A DNA stretch of 64,000 nt from Entophlyctis helioformis (GCA_025526915.1 JAHLKH010000033.1:62001-126000); one strand, 5' to 3'; shown: positions 10,917 to 22,962, counted from the stretch's first letter. The notes: generated by a model from the letters alone, not told the origin. Numbers and translations: made by a program.

Positions 10917-13900
10917 TTATTTGGATCGCAGTCGAAGGGGAGACGACTCGAGCACAAGATCTGGCCCAGCGATGCTGGATCTTCCCTGCAACCGCGCATT
11001 GTCTTCAATCGGACGGTGACCAGCCTTGCCATTATCCGAATAGTCGGCCGTGCGTGGGTTGGTCGCCGGCGGTGGCCCAAATGAGCTGCGGCCCGCTGTA
11101 CTGGACGGTTTGCTGTGCACGGATCGCTTGGCTGGCGTCGAGTGGCCCTGCCTACTTTGGCTGAATGGCGGATAGTCTTGGTATGCGTCGCCCAGTCTTG
11201 GCTTCAACGAATGTGGCTCTGCTGCCTGTGCTGCGTGCAATGCTCCCACTTGCGATACTCCCGCTTGCGGTGCCTGAGATGTAGAGTCTGTCCGACTGAC
11301 CAAGTGCCGTCCATGGATCGGTGGCAGAGTCAGGTATGGGTTCGATACGCCCGAGTCGTGCTGTGCCGCGCTGTTTGGCGTTGCCTTTGCCGCGACGGGA
11401 GGTTTGGTTGCGAGGTGGATGCGTCCCTTGCGTGCTGGCATGATGGTCGACTGCATTTGGGGCTTGGGTGCCCGTGGCGCGGAGAATGCTGTTGTGCCCA
11501 TGATGTTGAGCAGATCCAGCTGTGGCTCTCCCTGTCCTTGTGCAGATACCGAGCCGCGCGTCTTGGTGGATGCGGGCGGGGCAGCTGGTGCTCGCAATGC
11601 TGATGGCGTGGGTCCTCTCCCAATGCCCGCTGTGCTGGTAGCTGCCAATACGCCTGCAGTGCCTGATCCCACCACCATGATGCCAACATCGCCCAAGGAT
11701 CCGTGCGGTGCGCTGCTATTGTCGTTTGCATCCTGACTGGGCTGCTTTTTCTTGGCACGCCGTTGTTGTCGTGCGCGTTGGTTCGAGTACGCCATGTCAA
11801 ACGTGGCGCTGCGGTAGATACTCGCCCCCAGATCAGGTTTCTCGCCTCCTTCACGGCCGCCATCGTCGTCATCATCGTTACCAACGCCGACAGCATTTGT
11901 GCCACGCTCGTGCCCGTCGTCTGCCGAGGACAGATTCATGTATGCCGCAAGCCCGCATGTCGGACACACTGTCCGCTGATGCAACAGCCACCGGTCTGCA
12001 GTCGTCCATCGTCAGCCATCTGCGGGCAAACGTCACTCGCAGTATAGCAAAGTGCTCACCAATACACGCCTGATGGAAGCCATGACCGCACGGGATCTGT
12101 CGAACAATCTCTCCGTATCCGATCCGCACCATGCACACGCCGCACTGCGACTCGGCGTCCAGCCGCACCATCTCCTTGTCTTTCGGCCCTTTGATCTTGA
12201 TCAGCGGGAAGCCATTGACAATATGCAGTGGTATGCTGCCCTGCGTCTGCGGCTTGTCCAGCGACAGCAGCATGTCATAGTCCGCGTCAGTCAGCTCGCG
12301 TGTCTCGAGCGATGCAGCCAGGTTGGGCGGCAAGAGAGTCGGCACCACGCGCTCAGACTGCCGTGCTTTGTTGTTGCGTGTGGTTTTGTACATGAAGGCG
12401 TGTTCACTGTGCGCGCCGCCCTTGAAGCAGCGATCGCACAGATGCAGATCCTTGGCGGTGTCGTGCTGTCAGTCTTGTGTGCATGCGCAGAGTCTCATTG
12501 GTCGGGCCCTTACCCTACATATCGTGCATCTGCCACACGGCCAAGCCATCCCATTCAAGTGTCATTGCATGGACAAGACCAATGCAGCCAGACGGCGTGC
12601 ACTCGGACTCACCGGTGCAACGGGCCGGTGATGGGCGATGTATGGCACTCTTCGCATTTGAACCCAATATGCACAAACGGCTTCGGCTGGCTGTTGCGGT
12701 GTCCATGGGCCTGATCCTGCCCACTTCTGCCGCCCGCCTTGCCATCGCTTCCATTCTGCTTGCCAAGCCGCCGCTGCTGCTTGGCCAACCCCTCTGGCGA
12801 GCAGAACACACGCTTGAGCTCCTCGATCTCGCCAAAGTTGTTCCGGCACAACTGGTGGCAGCACCGACCCCAGCGCGTCGGTCAGCCTGCGCAACAAGCA
12901 TCACGCAGCGTGACAGCGGACTTACTGGGCACTTCATGGTGTCCATGCCAAGAGCCTTGGTCTGATGCTCCATGAGCACTTTCATGCACTTGACATGGAT
13001 GCTGTTGCCGCACGAGAAGCGGCAGTGGGCGAGCGGCGAGGGAGGATCGGACAATAGCTCTTCCTGGCAAATGGCACACACATCGTGCGGCTCGATCGGC
13101 CGTGGCGCCATCTCGGTCTGCGAGCCTGGCGAGCCGTCCTGCTTGCCGCTGTTGTCCTCGTGCTCGTGCGGCTGATCATGATCGTGGTTGGTGTGACCGG
13201 CGTGGCTTGCATGCACAGATCCCGAGACCTGTGGTTGCTGCACCATACAACATCCGTCCATTATGTCAGACGGTGCAACTGTATACTCCTAACACCACGA
13301 CAATCTTCATGCCAGTCTTACAAAGATGCGGCGTCGTCGAAGCACTTCGTCCACTTCGCGCTCAATGAGCGACGTCTGGTAGATCAACTCGCTCTCGGGA
13401 TCGACATGGAACACCTTGAGCATGACCCAGAGCTACACAACCAGTTAACTGTCCGTGCGCTCCTGGCACTTGCTGCTGCGACTGCCACTTACAATATGAA
13501 CGCAAAGATCGCCATCGGACAAGTGTTTGGCGCATGTGCAGGTTTGTCGCGAGCCCAGACCGACCTTGACTTTCTTGGCTGTCGCTGCTGTCGTTGATGG
13601 CGGCGGCTGTGGCTCAGGCAGTTGAAGCGACAGGCGTGGCACCGCATCGTCATCGTCTTGGCCGGCATGGCCATCATATAGGTCGCCGCCAACACTAGCA
13701 CGGCCAACACCACCAACACCGTCAATGCCGTCATTAAAGGTCTCGAACGCGTCTGCCTCGTAGTCGTCCGCCTCGCTTGCATTGTCGATGCTGCCGCGCG
13801 TCCTCTCCGCAGCAGCCGCCGAACCAGACGCTTCATGCGCATCAGCAACGACAGCGGCAGCGGCAGCGGCTTGCAGCTGCTGGCTGCTTGGCTTTCTCCC

Positions 13901-14050
13901 AGCAGCAGGAGCGTCCTGGTCGTTGTCGCGCAGCACAAACGCCGTCGGCCCCACTTCCTGCAGGATAAAGAACTGCGACCGCTGCGCCTTGGCAATGCGC
14001 AGGCGGATCTTGTCTGGGCATTTGCGTCGCAGTGCCGTCAGCCGTGACAT
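10917..14050 (-). CDS. ZSWIM2-like E3 ubiquitin ligase (SWIM, RING, ZZ-like, RING)
   Basis: Probable E3 ubiquitin ligase. The start is at 14050 (MSRLTALRRKCPDKIRLRIA), followed by FILQEVGPTAFVLRDND, like the start of ZSWIM2. A SWIM finger follows (TCTCAKHLSDGDLCVHI: C-x-C then C-x-H), then LWVMLKVFHVDPESELIYQ. RING-1 has CAICQEELL and CRFSCGNSIHVKCMKVLMEH, very close to the ZSWIM2 RING. A ZZ-like Cys cluster begins HIGFKCEECHTSPITG near 12650. The second RING has CGVCMVRIGYGE and PCGHGFHQACI near 12090, continuing across an intron to RTVCPTCGL. The long C-terminal tail (about 11980-10917) is low-complexity. The gene lies head-to-head with CHK1 with only 51 bp between start codons. Yeasts have no obvious counterpart. 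Family confident; substrate unknown. Confidence 0.82.
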
Positions 14051-14101
14051 GCCGGGTTTGATCGCTTGAGCGCGTTTGTCCGACCTTTGGAAAGCGAGGC
14101 A
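14051..14101. promoter_or_regulatory. 51-bp bidirectional gap between the ZSWIM2-like gene and CHK1
   Basis: Both flanking start codons are well supported, leaving 51 bp for two 5' ends. Promoter elements must overlap the partner's 5' UTR or coding sequence. No recognisable TATA box. Confidence 0.5.
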
Positions 14102-16523
14102 ATGGTCGCCACTCCAGCACAAGAGCCTCTGCATGTCGGTGCATACGAGCTCGGCGAGGTCATTGGCGAAGGCGGACAGGCAAGGTGGGTACAGTCGCTG
14201 CGTGTGCGCACACTGCGCAGCAACGCCATGTCTGTGCTGTCTGTGCTGACCGTCTGGCACTTGGCTTGAACCCCAAGAGTCCGGCTGGCCATCAACACTG
14301 CGACAAAGGAGCTCGTGGCCATCAAGCTGGTGCGCAAGTTCTCTGCCACGGGCGAGCCGGCCAACATCCAGAACATGCGCAAGGAGGTCAAGATCCACCA
14401 GGCTGTGCAGCACGACAGCATCATCAAGCTGTTTGATACGGCCGAAGACGAGTCGTTTGTGTACTTGGTCATGGAGCTGGCTGCGTCTGGCGAGTTGTTT
14501 GATCTGATCGGTAAGGCACCGGCCTGTGCATGTGCATGTGCATGTGTCTGTGTCTGTGTCTGAGCATGCCGACTGTCGACTGTCGACTGCCGGCTGACAC
14601 ATGCCCTCTGGAACAGAACCCGATGTCGGCATTGACGAAGATCTGGCGCATCTCTACTTTCAGCAGCTGGTCGAAGGCATGGTGCGTCCGAGTGCACGCT
14701 TGCCCATCGCCGGCCCATGCATGCGCACTGACAGACACAATGGCTTGCCAGGATTACTTGCACGGCCGCGGCGTCTCTCATCGAGACCTCAAGCCAGAGG
14801 TGTGCCCTTGCCCATGCCTGCTCGACGCTGTTGTGCTGCGATCACTGACAGCCTGCCGCCACAGAACATGCTGCTGGATGCATGGGGTATGCATGGAGGT
14901 TCAACGCTTCAACAATAGGTTCATGGCCGCTGACCACGGATGGCCCGGTGCAGGCAATCTCAAGATATCCGACTTTGGGCTTGCGACCGTCTTTCGACAC
15001 AAGGGCGTCACTCGCGTCCTGACCACACCGTGCGGCACGCCGCCCTATGTCGCGCCAGAGATCCACCAGATGAAGTACAATGGCGACCTGGTCGATATCT
15101 GGTCGGCAGGCATACTGCTCTACGTGCTCTTGGCTGGAAGTGCGTCTTGTCCATAGATGCATGAACCTGTCTCTCGCACGCTGAGCGGTGTGCATGTTGC
15201 TGACGCTGGGCATCTGAGCAGATACGCCATGGGCAGAGCCGACGTTCCACGACGAAGAGTTTCGCTCCTATGTGCAAATGTACGCCAGAGGGTTGAATTA
15301 CCGGCCGTGGAACGAATTCTCGCCACAAGTGCTGGGTACGCCGAGTCTCGCCAACTGTCCTTGCCGTCTCTCACGGCTGACTCTGGCTGCCTTTTGCGAC
15401 GCGACAGGATTGCTGCGCGGTATTCTCATGGTGGATGCGGCGCGTCGGTTCAGCATTGCCGACATTCGCGCCAGTCCGTGGTTTGCTCGGTAAGCGAAAC
15501 GGATCGAGCGGCGTGTGGTGGATGGTGCTGTGCAGCACGTGCTGATTCCTGCCATCAACGCGCAGTCCGAATGCCCTGTTGACAGATGGCCAGTGCAACG
15601 ACCCCAACGCGCTCGCCGAACGCCTCAAGTCGAAGCTTGTTATTGCCAGCAACGACTCAGCCATGCCAGACGTTTCGCCTGAAAAGTGGGTTCGCTCTCC
15701 GACCGTCGTGCCCTGCATGATCATGGAGGCAAAGAGACGGCCGGGTCTGACGCTTGTCGGTGAATCTCGCCCTGCAGCGCACTGGCATTCTCGCAGCCCA
15801 TGGACATGCGTCTGTACGGGGACTCGCCCGAGATGTTCGAGTACTCGCGCAACATGGTCAACGGCCTGAACTCGTTCTCGCAGCCAGTCCGCATGGCAGC
15901 GTCGCAAAACTCGACGCCAGACGATCTCCGCATCCGCGGCACTCTGGTAAGCACATTGACGCGTCACGTTCAAGCTGCTCGCCATCACGATTCGTTCCTC
16001 ACATGTGTGTTGGCAGTCTCAGATGCATCGCAAGAACCAAGTCAACCTGTTCCCCTCTGATCGGATGATGCGGTTCTACAGCACTGCCCCGCCGTCGGTG
16101 CTGTTTGAGCGTCTGAGCGCCGTCCTCGAAGGTTTCCTTGTCCCCTACAAGGTGCACCAGCGACTTCTCAAGGCACGTGTCCCGCTCGCCTTGGCTGCCG
16201 TACGATCGCTGGCACTGATGCCTGCGTGTGCTGTATGCTGGGTGCTGTGAACTGTGAACTGTGCAGGTTGCGTTTAGTACAGTGGATCGCCGCAAGTGCC
16301 AGCTGCATGGCGAGATCTCGATCCAACAGGCAACCAAAGAGCTGCACATGGTTCTGTTCCGCAAGAGCAAGGTGTGTTTTGGTGGGGTTGTCTTTGGGGG
16401 AGCTGCCTTTTGGTTTGCTGACACATGCGCAACTGCTCCACCACCTCCCAGGGCGATCCGCTCGAGTTTAAGCGGTTCTACAAGGCCGTCTATAAGGCGC
16501 TGGATGACATTGTCGCTCAATGA
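14102..16523 (+). CDS. CHK1: Checkpoint kinase 1 (Ser/Thr kinase, DNA-damage/replication checkpoint)
   Basis: Nuclear effector kinase acting downstream of ATR/Mec1. About a dozen short exons. Kinase motifs: glycine loop ELGEVIGEGGQARVRLA, lysine in ELVAIKLVRK, helix EPDVGIDEDLAHLYFQQL, catalytic loop YLHGRGVSHRDLKPEN, LKISDFGLATVFRHKG, and CGTPPYVAPEIHQ. The EPDVG and GLATVFR signatures are CHK1-specific. The C-terminal regulatory half contains FSQPMDMRLYGDSP, VNLFPSDRMMRFYSTAPP and a KA1-like end through LVPYKVHQRLLKVAFSTVD to ALDDIVAQ. The in-frame start is the ATG at 14102. The intron at 16173-16266 has a GC donor (AAG|gcacgt). The encoded size is close to animal and fission-yeast CHK1. 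The divergent neighbour is the ZSWIM2-like gene. Confidence 0.9.
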
Positions 16524-16662
16524 ACACGCATCCCGTGACTCCAAGAAGGCGATCTGATGACAAGTACATGTATTGCGATGGGTGATGGGCGATGGGTGAG
16601 ACTGGAAGGAGAGAGAGAGCAATGTGCTGTGACAGGAGAAGGATGGGGGAAGGGGAGGAGGA

Positions 16663-19600
16663 CTAGTTGGTGTCAAAGTCGAGATAAGTGGTTGGAACAA
16701 GGCCTTGGTGCTTGTCGCGCTGCACGGCAGTCCAGCCAGACCCGTCATCTGTCGTTGCAAGAACACGCACGCACGTGACTGTTAGTCTGTGGATGTGGAC
16801 GCATATGCCAGACTGCGTGGCTCACCAGGCTCTTGGACAATGACCACATCGCCCGTGTAGATGGTGAGCTCGTCTGGACTGTTTTTGATGTAGTCGTAGA
16901 GCGCTGTCTGTTGATCGGATGTTGTTAGTTCGTTGGTCATGCCGGGCTGCTGCTGCATGGTTGCGTGCACTGACCGCCTTGCGTGGAGCAGCCAAAGGAG
17001 CAGGGAGTGCAGATGCTGTTGCTGCCTCGACCTGCAATGGAGCTGCGGGCGATGCATCAGCAGCGGTAGCAGCAGCACTTGTCCGTGTGTTCTCGAATGC
17101 CGGTTGTGCACTTGCAGCTTGCCCCATGCCGCCACTGGCATCGGCAATCATCGGCGCAGGACCCAAGGCCAAGGCAGACGCGGTCGACGGTGCACGCGAT
17201 GCTAACGGCTCAATGTACGAGCTGGGCACCATGCCTCTTGATCCATGCTTGATGACCGTTGTCCATCCGCTTCCGTCATCTATCGACGCAAGACACGAGT
17301 GAGTGGCCAAGCATGCACTTACGCATGAACGCATGCCACAGCCAGGCTCTCGCCGTGCGGTTACCTGGTGCTGCAATCATCACGATATCGCCTTTCGACA
17401 CGGATATCTCGTCAGAGGATCCCGATGCGTAGTCGTACATGGCCATGGCTGCGCCGCCGACATGGTAGCTGGACGGCGAGGCGATGGGCACGGATGCAGG
17501 CGAGGCATGCTCGCGATGCAGCGGCTCGTCTGGCAGTGACGACGACGACGACGCTCCCGATTTGGATGACCGCTGCAGCAGAGCTGGTGTGCACGGAGGC
17601 TCGACTCGCGCAACATGGCCGCCGGATGCGGCGATTGCAGCATACGTTGGCGGTCCGGCCGATCTCGGAGGCTCGGATGCCGGTGCGAGTGCTGGTGTGG
17701 CTGGTGCAATCGATCCAGGTAAAGCCGGCGGCAATGGCAAGTCAGCCGATGGCGAGTGCTGCAGCTGGGCATCGCGCGTGTCGTCTGTTGCACTGTGCGC
17801 GTTGGTGTGCAAGACCGACAAGGTGCGTGCAGGCTCTGGCAAGTTGCCGACGCCGGCAACAGCAGCATAGGTACCCTGAGGGGTCTGTGCGGATAACGGA
17901 CTTGCATACGATGGCGGCTGCACCGTGTGGCTCGGGACAGGCGGAGGCGGCAACGGCGACGCGACTTTCTGGCTCGAAACGCGGCTTGGGCCAGACAGGA
18001 CACGCTTCATCTTGGGCAGGCTCTTGACTCCGGAGCACGACGGCGCAATCTTGAGCTCGCACTTGACATGGGCATTGTATGCGCAGTCCTTGCACGAGAG
18101 ATCCGTCTTGGCCACGCCCCAAATGGTCTGCTGGCAGTAGTCGCACGCAGTCGGGATGGTGAACGACGTCAACTTGAAGTTGTGCTGTCGGCAGCCGGGC
18201 GGATACTCTGCAATGGCGATGCATGGTGTGCAGCAAGCAGACGGTCAGCGTCAGACATGAAGGTGGATGCAATGCACGGATGAGCTGGCTTGCCTCCGAC
18301 CGCCTGGACAATCTCGTCGATCTGGGTCACCAGCGCGCGCTGCACCGTCGCCAGCATCACGAGCTCGCGTTTGGCATCCAGCATGGTCTCGCGCACATCA
18401 TCCGCATCGCCCTGCTGTGGATTGGCAGTGTACGCTCTGACGAGTGTGTCCATGCCTTTGATGCCTTTGGACTTGGTCGACATCTCCTGCTCGACCTCAT
18501 CGAGGCGTGTCCTGATCTTTGCTAGCCTGTTGCGCAAGTACACGACCGAAAACTCGTCTGTGACAATCTCGTTCTGCAGGGATTGGCGTGACGTCAGCTG
18601 CATGCACCAAGGCAGCGCCAGATGGCGTCCAGTCCAACACAGTCCGACACGACCTACCGTGTCCTGCCAGAGACCGCATGGGATGTACGGCAGATCGGCA
18701 GGCTCAGCAATGCCATGCTGCCGGCTCTTGTTGAACACTTGCACGTCACTGGCAGGATCGATCGCATCGACAGCAGCGCGCACGGCCTCGAAATCGGCCA
18801 AGTGGCTGTTGATGGCGTCGATGTGCAGCTGGACGTACTGCTGCCAGATGGTCTTGACGCCGCCAATGATGGACTGCCCGAGGTCGCGCATATCGTCCAG
18901 CAGACCGGGAACGTCGTCGTGGTAATGCTTGGCCTTGCTAGCATTCGCGGTCTTGATCGCCAGCAGGTACGTGTTCTGTCCAGCGAGCAGCGCGGCGTCA
19001 GTTGGGGGTGAGCAACGTGCATTTCGTACCAGATTGGACAGCCAGCACACCTTTGCGTTGTTCATGTCGAGGATCTCTTGGTGCCACAGCCGCTTGAGTT
19101 TCTCCTTTGACTTTTCGTCTGGGCCGCGCTCAAAGCGAAGCTTGGCAGCCTCGACTGCATCGCAGCCATCGTCGTACTTTTGCTTGGCGCGTGTCACCTC
19201 GGCCTCGGCCTTTTCGCGCTCAAGCAGCAGGCGTTGGGCAAACGTGAGGTGCTGCATGGCGCATGGAGCGTGTGGCATGGCGCATGGTTGCCAGCGTGTC
19301 AGCGTCGAGAGGTCTCCTCCAACCCTACCCACTCACGCACTCTATCCATTCACTGCTGGGCAAGACGTGCGATGGCGGCGAACCTTTTTGCGAGCCTCGT
19401 CTCGCTTGGATGCAACGATCTTGAGCCTCTCTGCAATGTCGTGGGAGAGGGATTCGGCAAGGCTGGCGTGGCACTTTGCGCTCTGGATGGTTTCGCCAAG
19501 CACAGCATCCCATGCACGATGAGCGACCCTGGCAGCGCAACGCAGAGCAGCGTGAGGACCAAACATCCGGGTTGTTGAATGGATGGCACAGGGGGGGATC

Positions 19601-20242
19601 AACACCCACGTCGTTTCAGACAGCGACACCGCCGAGTCGCCGAGCGCCAACGCGTCAATACCGCTGCCGTTGTTGTTGTTGTTGTTATTGTTGTTGTTGC
19701 TGCCAGCATCCGTGTTGGCTGGGATCGTGGTCGTCAACGACGCAGTGGTCGGCGCACCGCAAGCAGGTGCTCCAAGACCAGCGATGGCAGTGGCAGCCGT
19801 CGACACGGCAGCGTCTTGGCTAACCACTTGGATGCCCGCCGTCGCAAGAGTGTTGTTGCGCCGCACATCCAGCTTGTCGCGTCGAGACTCGTACTTGCGC
19901 GCAAGCCCTTCGAGCCGCTTGCTAAAGTCGAGCTGGAGGGCTGCACGCTCTTTGACAAAGTCACGGACGTCGACCAGGAAGTACTGGATGTCATGGCACT
20001 GGTGTGTGTGTGTGTGTGTGTGATGCCGTGTGAGCGTGGGGTTGGGTCGAGTGTTTGGAGTGTGAGAACGTGGCTGCATCGCGGTTCAAGCTGGGCTGTT
20101 GCGACATACCAGCAGTTGGTCGGCCAGCTTGACGTCCTAGTCGTTGCGCCGCCCATGCAGCACTGTCAGCCCAGTTCCATGCAGTGCGTGGCGTGAAAGC
20201 CTCCTGTGCAGTGCATACCTGCATCTCTGGGGCCGGTGCCAT
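16663..20242 (-). CDS. BZZ1: BZZ1-like F-BAR, C1 and tandem-SH3 protein
   Basis: Endocytic and actin regulator; in yeast Bzz1 binds WASP/Las17 and stimulates Arp2/3-driven actin assembly at the plasma membrane. The start at 20242 gives MAPAPEMQ, spliced to DVKLADQLL and then HDIQYFLVDVRDFVKERAAL (FCH). The F-BAR helices continue through LTFAQRLLLEREKAEAEVTR, KAKHYHDDVPGLLDDM and FSVVYLRNRLAKIRTRLDE. An Asn/Ala/Thr-rich insertion with a run of about ten Asn interrupts the F-BAR region after the first helices. A C1 zinc finger follows near 18060-18172 (ACDYCQQTIWGVAK, CKDCAYNAHVKCELK), then a Pro/Ser-rich linker, SH3-1 (MAMYDYASGSSDEISVSKGD, GSGWTTVIKHGSRGMVPSSY) and SH3-2 (TALYDYIKNSPDELTIYTGD, GSGWTAVQRDKHQGLVPTTY), ending LDFDTN. 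Order and count of domains match Bzz1. Confidence 0.88.
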
Positions 20243-20499
20243 CCTGGTTGTTGTTGTTGTCGTTGTTGTTGTCGTTGAGTCAACCACGCCAACCTTTTTA
20301 TGGTGCAAGCCGCGGCTGTCAATCGCGGCTGTCAGATGTGACTGAACGAGATTGGTGGCGCTTGACGTCCCAATGCTGTCAACGACGGCAAGCCGACGGC
20401 CCACAAGACACACGCGCAGTGGCAAGTAGATGCGAGTTCATTGTAGTGATGCAAGAACGAAAAAAAGGGGCGGGAATGTGTGGCGGGTGGTGGTTAAGC

Positions 20500-22202
20500 T
20501 TAGAGGTGGGCCTTCTGTCTGCGCGCGTTGACGTAGTTGGCAACAGCGTCGAGGTATCCCTCCGAGTCGACGTAGTGAGCGCGGGTCATCTTGGAGCCGT
20601 AGATGGAGAGGGCAAGGTCCTTGGTCATGGTGCCAGACTCGACCGTCTTGATGCAGGCCTCCTCGAGGAGGTCGCAGAAGGCCTTGAGCTCGTCGTTGCC
20701 GTCCAGCTTGGCGCGGTGGGCAAGACCGCGGGTCCAGGCGAACACGGACGCGATCGAGTTGGTCGACGTCTCGCGGCCCTTCTGGTGCTCGCGGTAGTGG
20801 CGGGTAACGGTGCCGTGGGCAGCCTCGGACTCGACGGTCTTGCCGTCGGGGGTGATCAGGACCGAGGTCATGAGGCCGAGCGAGCCGTAGCCCTGGGCGA
20901 CAATGTCGGACTGGACATCACCGTCGTAGTTCTTGGTGGCCCAGACAAAGCCGCCCGACGACTTGATGGCCTGGGCAACCATGTCGTCAATGAGTCTGTG
21001 CTCGTACCAGATGCCGGCGGCCTCAAAGGCAGCCTTGTACTCCTTGACGTAGATCTCCTCGAAAATGTCCTTGAAGCGGCCATCGTATCTCTTGAGGATG
21101 GTGTTCTTGGTCGAGAGGTAGAGGGGCTGCTTCTTGTCGAGGGCGAGCTCGAAGCACGACTTGGCGAAGCCGCGGATTGAGGGGTCGACGTTGTACATGG
21201 CCATGCCGACACCGGGAGCCTCAAACTCGTACACCTTCATGACGGTGGGGGCCTTGCCCGACTTGGGGGTGAAGACAATCTCAAAGGTGCCGGGCTCCTC
21301 GGCGACAAAGTCGGTCGAGCGGTACTGGTCACCAAAGGCGTGGCGGCCAATGATGATGGGCTTGGTCCAGCCGGGAACGAGGCGGGGCACGTTGTTGACC
21401 AGCACGGGCTCACGGAACACGGTGCCGCCGAGGATGTTGCGGAGCGTGCCGTTGGGGCTCTTCCACATGGTCTTGAGCTTGAACTCTGTGGGGGGTGCAC
21501 CAGCACGGGCAGGAGAGTGTGGGTCAGATTGGGCTACGTCGAAGAACGCGCTGTAAAAGCGCCAGAGAACGCGGACAAGAGCGCGCATGACATACCCTCG
21601 ACACGGGCCTCGTCGGGGGTGATGGTGGCGCACTTGATGCCAACGTTGTACTTCTTGATGGCCTCGGCGGCATCGATCGTGACCTGGTCGTCGGTCTGCA
21701 GAGCGGGCCATCATAAGCAACAGTCAGTCAGCAACAGTCAGTCCGCCAGTCAAGCGGCAAGAGTGACTATAGCAGCAGCAAGAAGCAGAAGTACGGACCA
21801 GGTCGCGGTTCTCCATGCCGAGATCAAAGTACTTGATGTCGAGCTCGAGGTTGGGGAGGATCAGCTTCTCCTTGATCCACTTCCAGCTGGAGAGGGAGAG
21901 GCAGCGGCAACAGACGAACGAGGCGCCACGATCAGGAACAATAGATGGAGCAATTGAGCAGCATCACGTGTGGCAGGTGGAAGCGGGAGCGGGTTAGTTT
22001 GTTTAGACGATGCGGGCCGACGGTGCGGGCTTTGAGAGGGGCTCGGATCGGGAGAGGCGCCGAAACACAAACAAAGGGCAGACGAGCGAGCGAGCGAGAG
22101 GGAAGTGCGAGAGTGCGAGGGGAGTCACTTGCATGATGCGGGTCATCTCATCGCCGTCGAGCTAGAGGTTGAACGAGCGGGCGTGATGGTGCACAGCGAG
22201 AG

Positions 22203-22236
<34 letters not shown>

Positions 22237-22837
22237 AGCCCCGTTGGTGTAGGCGATGATCCAGCGTCGGCCGAAATGGAAGCAAGCGGCACAGTGGCGG
22301 CAACAGCGGCAACAGCGGCAACAGCAAGACGGATTGGACGGCGAGTTGGACGGTGAGTTGGACGGTGAGCTGGACGGTGAGTTGGGGAAGCAGGCAGGCT
22401 GGTAGGCAAGATAGGCAAGATAGGCAGAGTAATAGGCAGGCACAAGACGCACCTCGACAACGGGGTTCTTGACGTGAATCTTTGCGGGGGCGGTCGCGAC
22501 TGTGGACATTGCGGGTGATTGCAAGAGAGGGAGAGTGCGGAAATGCGAGCGTGCGTGCGGGTTGAGGGGTTGGGAAACCAAAGAAGCGAGGGCAGAAGGC
22601 ACACAGACACACGCACAGACACACAGACACTCGCAACTTACACGTTCGGAACAGCTGCTGCGAGGCCAGCGACGGGCGGGCAGCCAGCAGCGAGGGCCGG
22701 GCGGTTGCGGCAGCGGCGGGCGACAGGGCCGACAGGCGGCGCGACGGGGCGGCCAGGCACGGCAGCGCGGCGGGCGACGGGCGGGCGAGCATGGCGGTCG
22801 ACACAGCCGACGCACGCACAGTTGATGAACGGTGCAT
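20500..22837 (-). CDS. IDP1: NADP-dependent isocitrate dehydrogenase, probably with mitochondrial, cytosolic and peroxisomal forms
   Basis: Oxidatively decarboxylates isocitrate to 2-oxoglutarate with NADPH production. The main exon (about 21486-20500) carries the substrate motif [20 protein letters not shown] and the NADP-binding [14 protein letters not shown]. Upstream short exons carry [50 protein letters not shown] and [10 protein letters not shown]. Exon 1 (22837-22642) encodes an Arg/Ala/Ser-rich, acid-free mitochondrial leader ending QQLFRT, spliced in phase to [10 protein letters not shown] at 22499. An in-frame ATG (22509) sits in the last ten bases of intron 1 and would give a leaderless protein beginning [10 protein letters not shown]. 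The C-terminus is KAHL; AHL fits the PTS1 consensus. The exact junction between the DGDEMTRIM exon and the WIKEKLI exon is uncertain. ATG 22792 is an alternative leader start. Confidence 0.92.
22206..22235. repeat. (GCAG)n microsatellite in an IDP intron
   Basis: About seven uninterrupted tetranucleotide units within an intron of the isocitrate dehydrogenase gene. Confidence 0.9.
22337..22386. repeat. 12-bp minisatellite in an IDP intron
   Basis: Four near-identical copies of acggtgagttgg. Each copy contains a GTGAGT, the consensus splice donor, inside an intron; the gene is on the minus strand, so these are not donors for it. Confidence 0.8.
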
Positions 22838-22914
22838 CGCGAGATTGTTGAGCCTGCGGCAAGTGCAGATCAGATCGGAGGGGCGACCTGTGGTTGTGCG
22901 GTTGTGTGTGCACT

Positions 22915-22962
22915 ATGTGGTGGCATGTGTGGTGGCATGTGTGGTGGCATGTGTGGTAGCAT
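22915..22962. repeat. 12-bp minisatellite in the IDP/PEX14 divergent promoter
   Basis: Four copies of atgtgtggtggc (first and last slightly degenerate) in the 227 bp between the divergent start codons of IDP (22837) and PEX14 (23065). Confidence 0.8.

Noticed and set aside
22148..22622. Long minus-strand frames through IDP introns
   Set aside because: They consist of translated microsatellites between the real IDP exons and have no conserved sequence.
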